Positions 31,134 to 40,890 of a stretch of DNA of 64,000 bases are shown here, in pieces. The number at the start of each line of letters is the position of its first letter. Positions within the stretch are counted from its first letter, which is position 1. Under the pieces are notes generated by a model, which saw only the letters and a list, made by a program, of their open reading frames with translations, had not been told where the DNA came from and searched no databases. The DNA is taken from NCBI GenBank assembly GCA_009767595.1, contig VSDK01027711.1:241807-305806 (forward strand), in the 5' to 3' direction. The DNA is from Symbiodinium kawagutii (taxonomy: Eukaryota > Sar > Dinophyceae > Suessiales > Symbiodiniaceae). The position numbers and the translations under genes were made by a program.

Positions 31134-32402
31134 ATGCTGCGGGTTGCGGTGTGTAACCCAACATCCTTGACAGACAATGCATGCACTTTTGAGAGTTTGC
31201 AGTTCAATCTTTGTTTGGTTGCTGAGACTAGTGCTACCAAGTTGACTCAACTTAAGCACTCAACTGCATACGGGAAGGTTGGAATTCAAATTGTTTGGGG
31301 TGCGCCAGTGCCACCTCAGAGGATCTGTGTGGATGGTCGTGAATCCTTGAGGGGTTCTTCTTTGGGGGTTTGTGTGATGGCCAAGAAGGGTACAGTTATC
31401 CGGCCGTCACGTGATAGTCTTCCAAGCCACTGGGAAAGCACGTGTCGATTGATGGTTGCATTCGCTCAGATAGGTTCCATAAATGTGCGTGTAATCACTG
31501 TCTATGGGGTGCAGCCGGGAGCACCACAGTCATCTGCCAAGAATGCAACTTTGTGGTATGCACTTTTGGAAATTTTAGCCTCGTCTAATGTTCCCACTTT
31601 GCTAGGCGGGGATTTCAATGTGAGACCACAGGCAATGGACACTTGGAATGAGATTGAAGCACTGGGGTATTTCGAAGCTTTCGATCTCTCGCTTCAACGC
31701 AGTGGATTTGAGTTGCCATTCACATGCAATAATGCCACACGTCATGATACTTTGGTGTTTAGCTCTCATTTTGCCAGGTGTTTCCATTCTGCGAGAGTTG
31801 AACAGGTCAATGCTTTTCCCTCTCATTGTCCTTTGATCGTGACGTTTGATATGCAAGTTCCATTTTATCACAGCTGCCAGTTTCCAAGCCCTGAGCCGCT
31901 TGATTCTAGGGTGCTCCAAGCTGAACTTTTTCAAGTGCGACAAAGCCAACTCGCTGCATCGCTTTGTCATGAAGTGCAGTTGTCAAACAATGAATCCTTC
32001 ACTTGTGATCAGATGACGGGGGTCTTGGCTAAGGTTGGGAAATGCTTTGAGAAAGCTTATGACCAGACTGTTTCCGGAACAAATGCTGCTATGCATGAGG
32101 CGTCCTTTTTTCCTCGTAGAAGAAATACCAGAAGAAAACGGCTTAGACCAGTGACACTGCAAACCATGAAATGTGCATCGGCCCCTAGAGTGGCAAGATG
32201 TGGTGATTATGAACCACCAAGGGAGACCTCTAAGTATAAACACAGAGTTTGGGTCAACCAACTTAGACGGATGCAAGCCTTGCTCAGACGTGCTAGTAAA
32301 CAAGGCCAACTGGCTTCACAGCATCCGCATTTCAGTGGCTTTTCAACAAGCAGTTGTGTGATGTTTGGTATGAATCTTGGGGTTTTCCCATTGAATGGTT
32401 GA
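31134..32402 (+). CDS. LINE ORF2, part 1: AP-type endonuclease
   Basis: The ATG at 31134 lies 24 nt after the ORF1 stop, in the same frame, immediately preceded by a second in-frame TGA (31131-31133). The protein has the endonuclease/exonuclease/phosphatase fold signatures in order: VCNPTSL with Asn8, LVAETSAT with metal-binding Glu31, VYGVQPG (about residue 124), GGDFNVRP with Asp160 and Asn162, and FPSHCPLI with His231. The usual final SDH is replaced by PSH, so the Asp next to the catalytic His is missing. The enzyme would nick target DNA to prime reverse transcription. The frame ends at a TGA (32400-32402) after a diverged tail. The true continuation lies one base back in another frame, in the region 32300-32345. 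The last genuine-looking residues are around RVWVNQLRRMQALLRRAS. Confidence 0.85.
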   Translation: MLRVAVCNPTSLTDNACTFESLQFNLCLVAETSATKLTQLKHSTAYGKVGIQIVWGAPVPPQRICVDGRESLRGSSLGVCVMAKKGTVIRPSRDSLPSHWESTCRLMVAFAQIGSINVRVITVYGVQPGAPQSSAKNATLWYALLEILASSNVPTLLGGDFNVRPQAMDTWNEIEALGYFEAFDLSLQRSGFELPFTCNNATRHDTLVFSSHFARCFHSARVEQVNAFPSHCPLIVTFDMQVPFYHSCQFPSPEPLDSRVLQAELFQVRQSQLAASLCHEVQLSNNESFTCDQMTGVLAKVGKCFEKAYDQTVSGTNAAMHEASFFPRRRNTRRKRLRPVTLQTMKCASAPRVARCGDYEPPRETSKYKHRVWVNQLRRMQALLRRASKQGQLASQHPHFSGFSTSSCVMFGMNLGVFPLNG

Positions 32403-35400
32403 GTGATCTTTGTGAAACTTTTCAGATTTTCGTTGATGCTGATATTGAATCTCATGCAAATGATAAACAAAAGCGATTCAAACATTATGTTCAGTTGGAT
32501 TTGCTTCATTTCGGGGGCTCTTATGCCCATGCATTGCTTCGGAACCTTGACGCTCCCAGACCTTTGCATTTTTCCATTGTGCATTCGCAAGAAGCGACCA
32601 AGTTGAGACAGTTTGCCAAGCAAAAACCTAGGATTAAAGTTTCCTCTGAACATGAATTGATACAGGGAATACCCATTTCCATCGCTGGCCATGAATGTAG
32701 TTTCCACATTGATGATAGTGATTCTGCATTGCTACACGTTGATTCCTTGCCAGATGGCTGTCCAGCTACGTTTGTGGTGGAGCAACGACAACCATCACAA
32801 GATCCTGAGAAATTGGCACATGCATTCTTTGATTTTTGGGCACCGTATTGGTTACGGGATAGCGGACCTGACCTCGTTGATATTTCTTGCTGGCAGGAAT
32901 TTCTTGATATGACGGAACGTGTTGATGCTCTTCCCTGCAACGGACTGAATCCACGTTTTACATACTCTGATTGGAGGCATGCAGTTCTGCACACGAAAAC
33001 TGAAAGCGCAAGAGGCTCCTGTGGACTTTCGCAACCTGAATTGAGATACATGAATGAACAACTGGTGCATATAATTCTGGATCTTTTTAACAATATGTCC
33101 TCACGGGGTTTTCCTGAGTGGTTGATGGTTGCACGAGTCATCTTACTGCCAAAGAAAGTTGGTGCAACGGAATTTTCGCAGATGAGACCGATAACTGTTT
33201 GCTCTATGCTGTATCGTGTTTGGGCAAAGATGTTGGCGAGGAAGTTGCTACAACAATGGAAGGTGTCATTGCCAATGACAATTGTTGGGATGGTTCCTGG
33301 GCGCTCTGGTACCCAGTTGACATTATCCTCTGCATTACAGATTGAGCATGCATTGTATATACATTCTGAATTAGGAGGTTACAATTTAGATATACAGAAG
33401 TGCTTCAATGCGGTGGGGCGGCTGCCGGCTAAGTTGCTGATGATCAAACACGGGCTCCCGCCACTGCTTGCTGACCAATGGGAGTCATCATTGCATTCAT
33501 TGAGCCGTACTGTCAAATTCCTGGATTCTTATTCCAAACCCGTATTTAGTACTACTGGCATTGCTGAAGGAGACCCCTTAAGTGTAGCTACAATGATTCT
33601 GCTTGGGTACAGTTGGTCTGAGGTGGTATCCATTGCTGGGGTGATTGCACAGGTCTTCGCGGATGATTGGGGGTGGCAAGGTCTTTCTCCTGAGCAGCAT
33701 GTATTGGCGATGCGCTTGACACATGCGTTTTTGCAATCATTGAAATTGGCATCAGACCCGGCCAAATGTTGGTGCTGGGCTACTACAAAGAAGGCACGAT
33801 TGCAATGGCAGTCTATCAACAGTTACGTTGTCGGTAGTCCCCGGTATTATAACATCGTGCTGGCGGAAAAGGAACTGGGGGCTTGTTTACATTATTCCAG
33901 ATTGACCAATTTGGGATGCTTGAAAACGAGAGTGGACGAGGCTGTTCGTAGATTGACTGTTTTGTCACGCTTGCCTGCTTCAGCTGCACAGAAGTGCCAT
34001 TTGATCCAATCGAACGTTTGGCCGGCTGCATTCTTTGGTACAGAGGTCACATACCTGGGGGGTAAACATTTCGATACTCTGCGTTCCAAGGCAGCATCAG
34101 CAATTGGACACAAGACTAAATGCACAAGTGTGTGGCTCTCTCTCTCAGTGACTTCGGAGCAGGTATGTGATCCACTGCTATATGTGATATCAAGAATACT
34201 CATGTACTGGCGACGGATGATGGCTACTGATACTGCTAATGCGGCATTCTTTCAACGAGTTTTGCAGGAAGCACATTCAGACCCAAACCGTGCATTTGGC
34301 CCCGCGGCCACATTGCGATGTTACTTGCAACAAATTGGATGGAAGGTATCTGAATGTGGGCAAGTGATTGATCACACTGACCAACTGGTGCCATTGTTGT
34401 ATATTTCCAAATCTGGACTTTGGGAGAGACTATGGGCTGCGTGGGATGTGAGAATTACGGAGGTTGTCCGGAAAAGACATGATTTCGAACATTGGCCTGA
34501 GATAGACCTGCAAGCTACACGACGGTTGACGATGCCTTCTGATTTGCGTGATGAATCTACTCTTATTTTTGCACGAACATTGAGCAGTATGTTTGCAATT
34601 CACCGGGATCACATGGATGCTGAAGATGAACTGGTGAATGTTTGTCCCTTGTGTGGGGGGGAGGATTCTTTACGCCATTTTCCAATGTACTGCCCGGCCC
34701 TAGAGCCGCTGAGGTCTCAATATGATAACATTTTGGATGCAGTAAAGGAGCAATTGCCGCATTTGTTATTCCTTCCTGTGATGTACAAACATCCTTGTGT
34801 GCCTGCTTTGCAGTTGCTCAATGCGCATCGGGATTGGGCTGATGCATTCGATCTACAACAATTAGGATATGATGTGTCTTGGACCCCGGTATTTTATACT
34901 GATGGATCATGTGCCTTTCCTCAACTGCATGGTGGGGTGTTAGCTGCTTATTCAGTGGTCTTCGATACTCTTCCGCCTGAGTCCTCTCAAGCCATGGTAG
35001 CTTCGCAGTGTCGACATACAAATAAGATTCCAATCACACTGCGAACAATTGTTGTGGCACAAACACCGGGACCACAAACCATTAATAGGGCGGAATTTGG
35101 AGCACTGTTGCATATTGTCAGATCGGTGCAGTCGGCTGATATTTACACGGATTCGCAGTGGGCACTGGATTCATTTGCATTGATCACTGAGAACCCTGAT
35201 TACCGAGACCATGTGATGCGTGAAAACTCGGATCTGCTATTTTCACTGTGTCAACTCGCAAGAACACGTGAGTTGACACGCTTCAGGCTGCATAAGATTC
35301 GCTCCCATATGACTGATGAGGAAGTTCATTCTGACAAACAGCTGTATCATGTGTTGGGTAATCGACTTGCTGACTTTGCTGCGGGTAAGGGCACGGCATG

Positions 35401-36232
35401 TGGTATTTCCACTTTCAACCGTACTGCACATCAAGTGGGTAACTGGATGATGAATCAACGAACTCTATTGCAACAAGTCCAACCGTTTGTTATTGCTGCA
35501 TTTCAATCGCGCTTGGATGCCCTTCAGTCAGCGAAGCAACCTACGAGGGTGCATCAGATGTTTGATCTGGAGGAAGCATTGATGTGGCAACCTGCTGCAC
35601 GACCTTTGTTTGTTTTTGAACCAACTGCTGATAAGATGTTACTCGGTTTCTTGCCTGGCGCTGGGGTATTCGAGTGCATTAAGCGATGGGCCGCTACTCT
35701 GCAGTGGCCCCTTGATGACAATACTACTCAGGGTATTTCATCCTATGAACTGTTGTGCAATTTTGTGGGAAATACGCATTGTGATTTGCCGCGACCGAGT
35801 AATCCTGGTGAACAATATTTACAGTATGTTGATGTCACTGAAGATGACATGGCTCAGCTTTTGCATGCCTCACCTTGGGAGGCTGTGAGGATTCTGGAGA
35901 GTGCGTTTACGTATTCACGTAAATTTCTGGGTTTGCCTATGATTCCGGAGAATGTACAGAAGGCTCAGAAAGCTTATCTGTCTTTGTATGGCTACAAGGG
36001 TAAAGTGTCTGGATATTCTAGTCGGCCTATTTTACCTCAGCTGGTTGAACACGTCCATACCATGTCTGAACTGGTAACTGAAAAGGGGCTTCGATATCCA
36101 CGACCATTTCGATGCGATGCCATTGGTCCAAGGATTCAACATCATTTGGATCACCTGTCTCATGAAACTCGGGTGAAACATTTGAGATGCCACTACCAAG
36201 AGGTCCGAAGATACGGTGAACTGCGGCTGTGA
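32300..36232 (+). CDS. LINE ORF2, part 2: reverse transcriptase, zinc knuckle, RNase H
   Basis: This frame is open from 32300; there is no ATG near its start, so it is probably reached by a frame change from part 1. Reverse transcriptase: RPITVCSMLYRVWAK (from 33187), MVPGRSG, motif A NLDIQKCFN with Asp codon at 33389, motif B GIAEGDPLS (from about 33560), motif C FADD with Asp codons at 33662 and 33665. A CCHC knuckle, CPLC(7)H(4)C, starts at 34643. RNase H: YTDGSC (Asp 34901), NRAEFGAL (Glu 35093), YTDSQ (Asp 35150), HKIRSH (35291) and NRLADF (Asp 35372), a complete catalytic set. The last 260 residues are of unknown function, with YELLCNFVGNT as a noticeable motif. It ends with TGA at 36230. 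It copies element RNA at the nick and degrades the RNA template. Confidence 0.9.
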   Translation, partial: TRPTGFTASAFQWLFNKQLCDVWYESWGFPIEWLSDLCETFQIFVDADIESHANDKQKRFKHYVQLDLLHFGGSYAHALLRNLDAPRPLHFSIVHSQEATKLRQFAKQKPRIKVSSEHELIQGIPISIAGHECSFHIDDSDSALLHVDSLPDGCPATFVVEQRQPSQDPEKLAHAFFDFWAPYWLRDSGPDLVDISCWQEFLDMTERVDALPCNGLNPRFTYSDWRHAVLHTKTESARGSCGLSQPELRYMNEQLVHIILDLFNNMSSRGFPEWLMVARVILLPKKVGATEFSQMRPITVCSMLYRVWAKMLARKLLQQWKVSLPMTIVGMVPGRSGTQLTLSSALQIEHALYIHSELGGYNLDIQKCFNAVGRLPAKLLMIKHGLPPLLADQWESSLHSLSRTVKFLDSYSKPVFSTTGIAEGDPLSVATMILLGYSWSEVVSIAGVIAQVFADDWGWQGLSPEQHVLAMRLTHAFLQSLKLASDPAKCWCWATTKKARLQWQSINSYVVGSPRYYNIVLAEKELGACLHYSRLTNLGCLKTRVDEAVRRLTVLSRLPASAAQKCHLIQSNVWPAAFFGTEVTYLGGKHFDTLRSKAASAIGHKTKCTSVWLSLSVTSEQVCDPLLYVISRILMYWRRMMATDTANAAFFQRVLQEAHSDPNRAFGPAATLRCYLQQIGWKVSECGQVIDHTDQLVPLLYISKSGLWERLWAAWDVRITEVVRKRHDFEHWPEIDLQATRRLTMPSDLRDESTLIFARTLSSMFAIHRDHMDAEDELVNVCPLCGGEDSLRHFPMYCPALEPLRSQYDNILDAVKEQLPHLLFLPVMYKHPCVPALQLLNAHRDWADAFDLQQLGYDVSWTPVFYTDGSCAFPQLHGGVLAAYSVVFDTLPPESSQAMVASQCRHTNKIPITLRTIVVAQTPGPQTINRAEFGALLHIVRSVQSADIYTDSQWALDSFALITENPDYRDHVMRENSDLLFSLCQLARTRELTRFRLHKIRSHMTDEEVHSDKQLYHVLGNRLADFAAGKGTACGISTFNRTAHQVGNWMMNQRTLLQQVQPFVIAAFQSRLDALQSAKQPTRVHQMFDLEEALMWQPAARPLFVFEPTADKMLLGFLPGAGVFECIKRWAATLQWPLDDNTTQGISSYELLCNFVGNTHCDLPRPSNPGEQYLQYVDVTEDDMAQLLHASPWEAVRILESAFTYSRKFLGLPMIPENVQKAQKAYLSLYGYKGKVSGYSSRPILPQLVEHVHTMSELVTEKGLRYPRPFRCDAIGPRIQHHLDHLSHETRVKHLRCHYQEVRRYGELRL

Positions 36233-36356
36233 TGCCTGCTGTGTGCAGGTTTTGATAGGTAGGTCTTTTGTTTCGTTATTTTCCCCGGATCACTGGCCCG
36301 CAAACAATGTTTGCCAGCCGTGGTCGGGCTGCAGTGTGACAGCAGCGTGTGCGCAA
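36233..36356 (+). other. LINE 3' untranslated region with terminal hairpin
   Basis: 124 nt between the ORF2 stop and the right target duplication. ACTGGCCCGCAAAC-AAT-GTTTGCCAGCCGT (36292-36321) can fold into a stem of about 12 pairs with an AAT loop, a plausible recognition site for the reverse transcriptase. There is no poly(A) or simple-repeat tail; the element ends TGTGCGCAA. Confidence 0.6.
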
Positions 36357-36369
36357 CCCAAAAATGGAT
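36357..36369. repeat. Target-site duplication, right copy
   Basis: CCCAAAAATGGAT, identical to 25956-25968. Confidence 0.9.
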
Positions 36370-36440
36370 GGTTAATTATTGAAAATGGGAAATGTTGGAT
36401 GATCTGGGGGTATCCTGATTCTACGAAACCCTCATTTCAC
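36357..36440. repeat. Right half of the family A element split by the LINE
   Basis: Continues GGTTAATTATTGAAAATGGG and ends GGGGGTATCCTGATTCTACG then AAACCCTCATTTC, the diverged complement of the left half at 25932-25968. Confidence 0.7.
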
Positions 36441-37063
36441 TCTTGATTCAGTTTGTTTACCTATTGAAGATGATCAACTTAACCTCCAGGTTTTTAAGAG
36501 GATATAAGCAAAACTCAGGGCCCTCTGCCTGTTTGAAGTGATCACACCCTTGGATGGTGTCTACAGCCCCGCTAAATTGATATCCCACGATTGACTAATC
36601 GAAGCTTGCTCTTGCATGCCAAGAAAGCTCCCGGTGATGGATCCCATAATTTGATCATTTTGATTCGTTTGGCGATCTTTTTGGACACAAAACGTGATGG
36701 CAATGCTTTGCTAAACCACGATAAGCTAATATGAGCCACGATAACCACAATCTCCAAATCGTGGACATTTTATTTTTGGATACAACTTTTTATTGACAAC
36801 CAAATAAATGCCCACGATTTTGGAACAGGTCTGAGTCTTGCTCGGCCATCCATAACTTTGGTGTACCCCTATGATTGAAGAAACCACCATATATCAACCA
36901 TGAATCAACCAGTATGTCAACCATTAAACCAACCATTCACCAACCATCATATCAATCCTTCCCACCATTCACCATTCAGATCCCACCCAGCCATGCGTTC
37001 CATGGGCTGCGCATGGCTGGAGGGCCTCCCAGCACCTGCGCAGGGCACGTGGCGGCCGGCCAG
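36441..37063. other. Non-coding stretch
   Basis: AT-rich DNA, with ATCAACCATGAATCAACC motifs before the next GC-rich island. Open frames across 36970-37265 differ in every frame; the best-supported piece is given separately. Confidence 0.4.
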
Positions 37064-37150
37064 GTTCCATCAACATCATCGGTCTCGCGGGCGTTCTAAG
37101 CCTCGCCACGCGATTCTTCGCCTTGGCACCTTGGCGATCGACCTGCCACG
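37064..37150 (+). CDS. Candidate exon encoding a membrane-spanning segment
   Basis: After GGCCGGCCAG (acceptor at 37063), a GC-rich frame reads GSINIIGLAGVLSLATRFFA followed by LAPWRSTCHG. The run INIIGLAGVLSLATRFFALA is a good transmembrane helix candidate. A competing Pro-rich frame is also open, so the frame choice is uncertain. No family recognised. Confidence 0.35.
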
Positions 37151-37549
37151 GGGTGATGGCTGGGGGGAGCCAGTGCCACGGGGTGATCCCAAGAACTGGT
37201 GGGTTTATGGTGGTTTACTATTGAGCTATTGGTTAACAAATGGTGGGTTTATGGTGGTTTACTAGTTAGCTATTGGTTAACAAGGGTTATTCAACATGTG
37301 TTGGTTTACCCACCATTGTTTAGTTGGTTTCAATGGTGGGTTTAGACAATGCTAGCAATGGTTATTGGTTCACAATGGCAATTGGTTCACAATGGTGATT
37401 ATCCCAATGGTTAATCATTGAATGGTTGGTCTACGAATGATTAACGAGGGTTGTTGGTTAACAATGGCTATTGACAAGGGGATAATAACCCAATAACAGG
37501 GGATACACCAATTGTAACGGTTGGTTTATTAGAAATGGTCGAGAAAGGA

Positions 37550-37588
37550 TAATTTTGGGGTGACTATTTTGAGAAATACCCAGATGTT
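37550..37588. repeat. Family A element, right half only
   Basis: ATTTTGGGGTGACTATTTTG then AGAAATACCCAGATG matches the family A right end. The left half is not recognisable. The preceding 37200-37550 is low-complexity TTGGTTAACAATGG DNA. Confidence 0.4.
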
Positions 37589-37891
37589 GGTTTCTACAAC
37601 TTCAGGAAACTACTTGAACCACTACTACTAGTAAAATCATTGTTAACTTAAACCCTATTTACTAGTTAATCTAGTGTTCTTACTAGTTAAAACCGCTATT
37701 AAATCACTATTAGTTCAAAAATCATTATCATTTCCATATCTAATCGTGATTCAATAGTTTTAACAACGAAACATCGTTTTATTTTTTAAACATCATATTT
37801 AATGGTTTTTAACAATTTCAATGTTAAAATAGAAGTTAGAACTGGGGAACATTGTTAAAAACCACTTCTTCAATGGGTCAATGTTCCCCAG

Positions 37892-37992
37892 TTCCTGCGG
37901 CGGCTCCAAGGCCTCCAACAGCTGCGTGAACATCGTGGGCGACGTGACGGCCCGCGCCGGCTGCGCTGCAGACATCGCCGGCATCAACGCAG
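37892..37992 (+). CDS. Candidate exon, Cys-containing dinoflagellate-type repeat protein
   Basis: GTTCCCCAG precedes a strongly GC-rich frame reading SCGGSKASNSCVNIVGDV followed by TARAGCAADIAGINAG. The pattern of C, small residues, CVNIVGDV and CAADIAG resembles the islands at 11479-11570 and 9800-9885. If they belong to one gene, the LINE lies in an intron between them. A tract of lower quality (to 38069) stays open but looks less coding. Function unknown. Confidence 0.45.
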
Positions 37993-38069
37993 GCGCCGGG
38001 CCCGGCGCAACCGGGGCGGCGGTGGCGAGCGACAGGGCCAGGGCGGTGTGGGGAGGCGTGGAGATGTGA

Positions 38070-39604
38070 CCAGTGGATTTTTTTCGATTTTTTTGGGTGT
38101 TTGCTTCGATGATTTTCAGTTTTTTTCGAATAGACCCGTGGTTAAAAAGTTGGCTAGTTACTGGATGATTTACTGATTAGCCAATCTTCTTAACCAGTTA
38201 ACTAGCTTCTTAACCAGTTAATTAGCTGGTCAATTGATGGTTCAGAAGCTAGATACTGGTTTGATAGGAGAAGCCATCCAAGAATGGGTAGATGAACCTC
38301 GCAACAGCAAAGGACTGGTAGTTTTGGGATGTGAACAGCTGGGGTACAGGGGCCAGCCGTAAAGAGACGTGCAGGTTGGTGACCAACTAAGGGTTCCATA
38401 GCTGGCCAATAATGGTTGATGACGGTCAATTGACGGTTGATAGTGGTTGATTCATTGATAAACGATTGATAGGAGATGATCACCCACAATAGTAGGTGAT
38501 ATACCAACCATATATAGCCAGCTAGGTCAAACCATCAACCCACCAAAACCCATGGGTAGTATAGAATGGTGCAGGGTCATGCTTTTGCGGTGTGAACAGC
38601 TGGGGCACAGGGTACATGTAGATGCATACATGTTGGAAACATAGGATACATGATACCCCCGAGTGCCACACTGGTGTTGTTGAACAACTTCATGAGTACT
38701 GCCAGAGAAGAGATGTTCAAGCAAGCTCCCTGTGGATTCTTTGGCAGCGTTGGGCAAGTCCCTCACATTTGCTGAGCAGACGCCTTCACCCCACAGGTTG
38801 ATGGCGAGAAATCTATGCTTGCAATGAGTTTGTTCATTGAAGTCAAATTATGAATAATCTTGAGACTGGTTTAACATTTCTTTGAAGGACCATTCTTCAA
38901 AGTTATGAACCAAATAAATGTATTGTTTCTATAGGTGGCTTGTGATAACTTCAACCATGAACAATCAGCTGTTAATCAACCATTCACGGCTATACATGTG
39001 GGATTTCCATGATTTTCCACTTCTAGGCTAGTTTGTCAGAGTGTGCGCATTGTGGAACAAAACTCTTCAAGGCATCAAACCACCTGTTAGGGATGTAGCA
39101 TCCAAGAACCGAAGATAGAACAACTCCCTGATCCTTGGGTGACTCGGATATTGCTTGGTCAAATGAACCATTGAATCAATCACAACATAGCTCACATACT
39201 TGCACTATCCCAGGGGCCCCAGTGGTCCAGATGGATTGACTTACCTTGATGAATTTTGTTGTAGAATATCTAGATATGAAACAATTATGTATTTTCATGT
39301 GCTAATGTGTATCATCTCAGCAGCAGATCATAAGCAACACTTTCACCAGACCAAGCATGTACCCGGAATCAAGGCTTTTGCCAGCTATAACAGTGCCATG
39401 CTGCTCATTCGCGGCACATGCGTATGTATTGCAAACATACGTATGTACGTACATATGTATAAGTATAAGTGTACATAATTCAGAATCTACATACATCTGC
39501 TTCTAAATCTATACTACTGTTTACATCTTATATATGTCTTACACATGTCTTACATGTACTTATTGACCTCAAAATGTACATACATGCCGATATCTTTGTA
39601 TATC
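38070..39604. other. Non-coding stretch
   Basis: Low-complexity and ordinary AT-rich DNA, including CATACGTATGTACGTACATA (39430-39460). No gene was seen. Confidence 0.45.
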
Positions 39605-40048
39605 GCTGTGGGTCAAAACCTTTAGTCCCCCTGGTTCCCCCATCATTACCCACTCCTTTTACGATTGTTGGTTACTATTCCCCATGAAATTGTTGATTAA
39701 TATTGACCCAGCTCGCCATACATAGCTGGTATATCCCTTATATCCCCTACTATTGTTAGTTGACTATACCCTATTGTTAACCATTAACCATTAGTTGGTT
39801 GGTTAACTGCTTGACCCAGCTCGCCATATAGCTGGTATCCCCTATCATTAACCATTAAATACCATTAACCAGCTATTTTGTTAACCATTAACCATGAGTT
39901 GCTTGGTCAATATTGACCCATAGCCATATAGCTGGTATATCCTCTACTATTGTTGCTTATCATCCCCTACTATTAAGCATTAACCAGCTATCATTAACCA
40001 TTGGTTGGTTGGTCAAGTGCTTGACCCAGCTCGCCATAGCCATGTCAT
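39605..40048. repeat. Family D element cluster
   Basis: Starts CGCTGTGGGTCAAAACCTTT and GTCCCCCTGGTTCCC. Then TTGACCCAGCTCGCCATA recurs at about 39703, 39814 and 40020, with intervening TATCCCCTACTATTGTTA segments, so several partial family D copies sit in tandem. Confidence 0.5.
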
Positions 40049-40140
40049 GGCATAGCCCCACGTCCAGGTGTCTACGCCAGTGTGGCGCCTGCCATGAATC
40101 TGCAAGCCGCCTGTATCGAAGGGCAGCTTAGAGGCACTGG
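40049..40140 (+). CDS. Possible exon, weak
   Basis: A GC-rich island with one frame reading GVYASVAPAMNLQAACIEGQ. The spaced small residues and Cys recall the other candidate exons, but other frames are also open and no clear splice signals flank it. Confidence 0.2.
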
Positions 40141-40192
40141 CGCTGGGTTGGTCGGTTGGAGGTGGCTAGTGGTAGCCAGTGGGAGATCCCTC

Positions 40193-40334
40193 TGGGTGTT
40201 TTTCAAGTCATCGGGGTACCCCAAGTTATCATCCTTTATCAGTCATTTGTAGTAATAAACCCTAAATCAATGATTAACGGCAATAAACCAACCATTACTT
40301 TGGGGTTCCCTATGGCTTGAGAAACTTCCATATA
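40193..40334. repeat. Family A element, copy at 40.2 kb
   Basis: Starts TGGGTGTTTTTCAAGTCATC and GGGGTACCCC; ends GGGGTTCCCTATGGCTTGAG then AAACTTCCATA. About 142 bp. Confidence 0.65.
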
Positions 40335-40782
40335 ATTTTGATTCATCCCCAAAATTAGCAGCTTTCTTCAGATGGATCCACCATGACACTGGAGATTGCC
40401 CATGATCAGTTCCGCGCCACAACAGGGAGGGTCAGTGGCGTTTCAAGTAGGAGAACCAACAGGGTGAGAACCCGCTATGAAGAGCTGATGCAGTGTTGAT
40501 TGGTGAGATGGTTCGTAGGGTCGATGGCGGTTCGGCCACAACGGTTGCCAGCGATTCATCATGGTACCATCGAACAATAATTTGCCATGAACGGTGCTGG
40601 TACTCACAATCAAGTCAATCATCATCAGATATTTGCACTTTTTGGCCGATCCGTATTTATGTCAGCAATGTTGGTAGAGTCGATCTGAAGCACAATCAAC
40701 CGTTGGATCATTCTTTGCTGCTTTAATGAATAAACACTTGAGATTCAACAGTCATAACTACCAACAATCTCAACACTCATAA

Positions 40783-40890
40783 TTGGGTGTTCCTTAAAAT
40801 AGAGGAACCCCCAAATCATCCAATATTAGCCATTCACAGTAGTAAACCAGCCATTTTTGGGGTACTCCCTTTTTCAGAAACCACCATATA
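40783..40890. repeat. Family A element, copy at 40.8 kb
   Basis: Starts TGGGTGTTCCTTAAAATAGA and ends GGGGTACTCCCTTTTTCAGA then AACCACCATATA. Confidence 0.7.

Larger units (their letters stand above)
25969..36356 (+). mobile_element. Complete non-LTR retrotransposon (LINE) encoding a DNA methyltransferase
   Basis: A 10,388-bp element flanked by a perfect 13-bp target-site duplication. There are no long terminal repeats. Order: short leader, ORF1 with an N-terminal-half C5-cytosine methyltransferase domain and a C-terminal coiled coil, ORF2 with AP-type endonuclease, reverse transcriptase, zinc knuckle and RNase H, then a short 3' UTR without poly(A). It would move by target-primed reverse transcription. 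The identical duplication and nearly intact frames suggest a fairly recent insertion; the only visible break is one frame change in ORF2. Methyltransferases captured by retrotransposons were described in dinoflagellates and charophyte algae (de Mendoza and colleagues, 2018, from memory). The insertion interrupts a family A element. It is in an unknown genic context, possibly an intron. Confidence 0.92.

Noticed and set aside
26067-36000. Numerous minus-strand and alternate-frame open frames within the LINE
   Set aside because: They are shadows of the long ORF1 and ORF2 frames. Only the + strand frames carry conserved motifs.
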